Source: Poteriospumella lacustris
Lineage: Eukaryota; Sar; Chrysophyceae; Chromulinales; Dinobryaceae
NCBI GenBank assembly: GCA_008000375.1
Contig: SMOI01000100.1
Coordinates: forward strand, 5,993-69,992
DNA: 64,000 nt
Direction of reading: 5' to 3'
The notes under the pieces are model-generated. The model saw only the letters and a program-made list of their open reading frames with translations. It did not search any database and was not told the DNA's origin. The position numbers and the translations under genes are program-made. Numbering within the stretch: the stretch's first letter is position 1; each line of letters starts with the position of its first letter. This document shows positions 60,624 to 64,000 of this stretch, piece after piece.

Positions 60624-61451
60624 ATGTTCGTGGTTTTGTCTGTGAAGCGCCACGGAAACGGCCGATTAGTCGGACAGAAGTGGCGAGCGGCTTGGAGAGC
60701 CGTATCACCAGCACAAACTGTTTATTCTCATGCCATTCTTCACAAACAGTTCAGCTCTGATGATAATCCGCGACGCAATTGGAAAACAGACATCTACACC
60801 ATTCCGAACATGATCACAGCCAGTCGCATCGTTGCATCGCCCTTTCTATCGTATGCCATCGCATATGATATGAAAGTTGCGGCTTTGACAGGTTGCGTTG
60901 TTTTCGGCTTCACCGATTGGCTGGATGGTTATTTGGCGAAGAAGCTAGACCAACGAACTGTGTTGGGTGCCTACTTGGACCCCGCCGCTGACAAGTGCAT
61001 GATCACGGCTTTGACGGTGGGTCTCATGGTCAAGGACATGATTCCTCTGCCACTGGCAGCGCTTATTCTTGCCCGCGATGCAGCACTAATAGGGTGTTCA
61101 GTTTATCTTCGACTGCGCGACAAGCCAAAGGACCAGGCCTTCTTCGACGTGGAGCACACTAATTTCGTTATCGTGCCCAGCATTCTCAGTAAAGTCAACA
61201 CCGCCATGCAGTTTGTCCTGCTCGGCAGTACACTGTCTCACTACGCTTTGGCATGGCCTGTGCTGGAGCAGTTAGAGCCTCTTTGGTGGGGCACGGGGTT
61301 CACGACACTGCTGTCCGGTCTCGGTTATCTCGATGGGTCGGGTCTGAAGTTCTTCAGAAAGACGTCTTCTTCCATCAAGTCGAGCATCGCGCAGCGACTC
61401 AAGGGCGTCATGCCCAAGGAAGAAGACAAACAAGACAAGGAAGGCAAGTGA
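60624..61451 (+). CDS. CRLS1: Cardiolipin synthase (CDP-alcohol phosphatidyltransferase)
   Basis: 275 residues. The CDP-alcohol phosphotransferase motif is complete: D98 and D101-G102 in FTDWLDGYLAKK, then G115, D119 and D123 in LGAYLDPAADK. YTIPNMITASRIVASPFLSY before it and FVIVPSILSKVNTAMQF after it match eukaryotic cardiolipin synthases. The enzyme joins CDP-diacylglycerol and phosphatidylglycerol in the mitochondrial inner membrane. The N-terminal 50 residues are rich in R, K, A and S without acids until position 46, as in a mitochondrial presequence. Several hydrophobic spans follow. The tail is charged (PKEEDKQDKEGK). Phosphatidylglycerophosphate synthase is the main alternative; the SKVNTA block favours cardiolipin synthase. 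Confidence 0.9.
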   Translation: MFVVLSVKRHGNGRLVGQKWRAAWRAVSPAQTVYSHAILHKQFSSDDNPRRNWKTDIYTIPNMITASRIVASPFLSYAIAYDMKVAALTGCVVFGFTDWLDGYLAKKLDQRTVLGAYLDPAADKCMITALTVGLMVKDMIPLPLAALILARDAALIGCSVYLRLRDKPKDQAFFDVEHTNFVIVPSILSKVNTAMQFVLLGSTLSHYALAWPVLEQLEPLWWGTGFTTLLSGLGYLDGSGLKFFRKTSSSIKSSIAQRLKGVMPKEEDKQDKEGK

Positions 61452-62323
61452 TCACAGATGCAGCCTTCGAGCCCTTCGTTCTTCGGTAGAAATTGTAAAT
61501 ATTTATGCTCGTCAAGTAGTTCGTTGTTTCAACACGGCCGCGGCTGCAGCGCGTCGTGCAGCTCGGTGCCCCCTGCCGAAGCCACCCTTCGAAATGAACA
61601 ACTTCGTGATAGATACCTTTTAATTTACAGCACGACGAAAGGTGAATACGGCGTTCGGAGTTGCTTCAATGTCGCCCACAAAGAGACCGATAACGATGAG
61701 CGAAAATGGAAACGAGCCAAACGGGCGCAGAAAGGGAACGGGCCTGCGCAGCCGCCTGCTTCTACAGCCGCACCCACGTGATGCAGTGATAACCATTGAT
61801 AATCTAAGAAGCTCAAACCAAAAGGAAGAGGACCAGTCACAAACGTCGCTCGCTAAATGCAACACACGATACAGGATGCCTACAAGACAAAAGGGGGATT
61901 GTAGCGGAAGGAGATACAACAACACCTATCACAAGAAACGACGGCGTACGTCACCGCTGTGATGTGACCACAGTGCGACCAGACGGATCTATCAAACTAA
62001 CAATGCTGCCGATAGAAAGGCGCCCAAGTCAAAAATGGGATCAAGAGTTTGCGTAATTTGGGGAGAAAACTGCAGGCTAAGTGGGAGAAATGTAAAACTT
62101 TGTACTGCTTGCGCAGCGGACTAATGCATCAGAGTTCAAATCAAAGCAACGACAATGGCCGATCAAAGGGGTGAGGGAGGAAACCAAACAAAAAGGAAAT
62201 AGAACAAGTGTCGGATCAACGAACAAAGAGGCTGCTGTCGCCTCACAAGGACAAACAACACCACAAACAAACACAACGCAACACAACACATAACAGGATT
62301 AACAAGGGCGACCACCCGGTCAA
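61452..62323. other. Intergenic, nothing recognised
   Basis: About 870 AT-richer bases between the convergent cardiolipin synthase and FYVE genes. Several short open frames occur on both strands, none with a recognisable product. The stretch 62262-62300 is CA-rich. Confidence 0.5.
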
Positions 62324-64000
62324 CTATACCATTTTGTCGGTCGATTTCACCGGTCGCAGCTGCACCATCGAGGCAGCAGACGGCCGACGATCCAACACTT
62401 TTCGCTTCTCACGCGCCTCCGCAGAAACATGCTGCAGCTTCACCTGCGGCAGTTCGAATTTCTTCGTTTCCTTCTTCGCAGCCGTTTCCACGTGACGCAG
62501 ATGCAGCTTGAAGACGGGGATGAACGCGTGCGTCGATCCGTCGGGGAGAAAGCCTCGTTTTGCGAGGGTGGCTTGTTCTTCCTCCGTCAGGCGAGCGATG
62601 GGGATGACCGCCGTCGACCCGTCCGAAGACAAGAGCCCTTCCTTGTCCAGCTCTTCAGAAGTCAACGTCAAGACAGACTTCTCGGAGACAGCCTCGGCAA
62701 GGGCACCTTCACTGGACGATGCGACTGCGTCTTGATCATCGATCGGTGGGAGTGAGTCAGTGGGGGCGTTGCACAGGTGACTCGCGTCCGTGAAGGACAC
62801 CGTTTTGGAGTTCGCGAAAGAACGATTGTGGGTGGGCGTGGAGGGGACCAGGAGCCCCAAATCAGACTCGGTACGAGAGATGAGTGTGTGGCTGGACGAA
62901 GACAGGGATTGTATATGGGTTTCCTCCTTGTCGATGGGGAAGCCGCTGTTGGGGCTTTGGACTTCCCCGTCACCAGCGGGGATCGTCACTTCCAATGGCG
63001 CCATTCCCGCTGCCTCCAAGCTGAGCCTTCTTGCGGTGGGTTCAGCTGCGTCACCGCCAAGCTCCTCGTCGCTCGAGCTCCCGCTGTCGGACTTTGACTC
63101 GGAATCAGATTCGTCGCCACCAATTTCGTCGACCATCGGAATGTCGTTGATGGACACTTGGCTGGCCATAAAGACCCGGTGATTCTCGGCGACGGTCTCT
63201 CTGGTGATGGCTGGCGTTGGCGACTTGGGTGGGAGGGGAGGACGCACAAAGTCGACAGTTTCTGTCGGCCCAGGTGATTGGAGCAATGCAGACAGCGCCA
63301 AATGGCTGGAGGAATGCGAATGCTGCGTCAACTGCTCATCGAGCATGGCCTCTTCCGAGACCGTTCGCGCCAAGACTTCTTTCTTCAACGGCGTCGGTGC
63401 AGCGGACCGATTCGTCGTGAGTTGCAAGTCAATCTCCTCCGACGACCTACCCCATCGCGCGCGAATCGAGACTCCTTTATCAGTTCCCGCCTAAGCAAAG
63501 AGAATGTGCGCTGATTGGGAATGGACAACGGGCAAGCGAAGAATGCAGGGGATAAGTACCTTCGGGTCGTAGCAAGCGTTGCAAACACGATGCGGCTCGT
63601 CGGATCGAAGCTCGCTGATGACGACCTTGCAAGGGCTGCATCGACTACAAATAACGTCTCCACAGCCAACACAGTTGTGCTTGCTCGACAATAGGCCAAA
63701 GGAGTTGAGGCAGCGAAGACAGTGGCTGGTGCTGTCCTGCAGCACCCACCCGACTTTGCAATAGTCGCCGCCGCCAATCGAAGTAACATAGACACGATAG
63801 TACTTTCCGCGCTTTGTACCGCTGGGGGTTGCGCTGCCAGTGGCGCTTTTCGATGTCATGTCCAACGGCTCCACAGTCATTCGCGAAATCACGTACGCCT
63901 CCACAGCGGCTCGAGAAAACGAAAACGATGATCGGCGCTGGACCAAAGCTCGACCATCTTTTGCCATATCGTAGGCCTTTCGCACCTCTAGTACCGGCTT
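62324..64000 (-). CDS. FYVE zinc-finger protein, 5' end at or beyond the window edge
   Basis: Exons (to 64000)-63560 and 63490-62324 with a 69-nt GT-AG intron. The finger lies near the N-terminus of what is visible: CLRC, HNCVGCGDVICSRCS and VCNAC supply the four cysteine pairs of an FYVE domain, with HNC in place of the usual HHC. FYVE domains bind PI3P on endosomes. The downstream 380 residues are Ser-rich and acidic. They hold proline motifs (RPPLPPKSPTP, an SH3-ligand type), an RRLSLEAAG potential kinase site and a basic end (REKRKVLDRRPSAASMV). The frame stays open to the window end; the ATG at 63967 (MAKDGRALVQRRSS) could be the natural start. It links thematically to the myotubularin, which consumes PI3P. 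Confidence 0.75.

Noticed and set aside
1-64000. tRNA and rRNA genes
   Set aside because: I looked for T-loop-like GTTCRANNC sequences with plausible arms and for conserved rRNA blocks and found none; a covariance-model search would be decisive.

Overview
This is a gene-dense, GC-rich nuclear segment from a eukaryotic microbe. Genes carry short GT-AG introns (about 50-90 nt where I could place them) and include eukaryote-only functions: ribosomal protein eS1/RPS3A, LTV1, eIF5A, Ku80, a myotubularin, a CDK10-like kinase and an FYVE protein. An RSPH14-like radial-spoke protein, and a giant protein built of calcyphosine-like EF-hand modules, suggest a cell with motile cilia. I cannot name the species or clade. 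Exon coordinates were obtained by reading splice sites by eye and checking that the joined exons stay in frame. Because of the GC bias, very long antisense ORFs lie opposite most genes and were ignored.

Layout. 0-12 kb: RPS3A(-), Ku80(-), MORN protein(+), katanin/spastin-type AAA ATPase with an unusual N-terminal half(+), helix-hairpin-helix protein(-), ubiquitin-like protein(+), RSPH14-like(-). 12-24 kb: a secreted VHL-beta-domain/zinc-peptidase fusion(+), a secretory-pathway C2H2 membrane protein(-), an ankyrin protein(-), a CDK10-like kinase broken by a small deletion(+), a gene-poor stretch, and a four-exon myotubularin(+). 24-29.6 kb: a small lysine-rich protein(-), an ankyrin/U-box protein(-) and an S41-type membrane protease(-).

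30-39.5 kb is the accessory, rearranging part. A segment holding a fucosyltransferase-like gene(+) and the end of an F-box/LRR-like gene(-) is present twice (30.0-31.9 and 34.3-36.2 kb). A Crinkler/RHS-type P-loop NTPase-nuclease(-) lies between the copies. Next come two identical, tail-to-tail eIF5A genes in an inverted repeat. Both duplicate pairs show the same pattern: bodies that are identical or nearly so, and flanks that are recognisably homologous but diverged. This points to gene conversion rather than simple recent duplication.

39.6-64 kb: LTV1(+) with a pentanucleotide repeat in an intron, an R3H/DEAH helicase(-), a single-pass membrane protein with a proline-rich tail(+), two tandem secreted Asp-box proteins(-), a 2141-residue protein of seven calcyphosine-like modules(-), a 2-hydroxyacid dehydrogenase(+), a possible 41-residue membrane microprotein(-), cardiolipin synthase(+) and an FYVE-domain protein(-) at the window edge. 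I found no tRNA, rRNA, CRISPR array or transposase gene.
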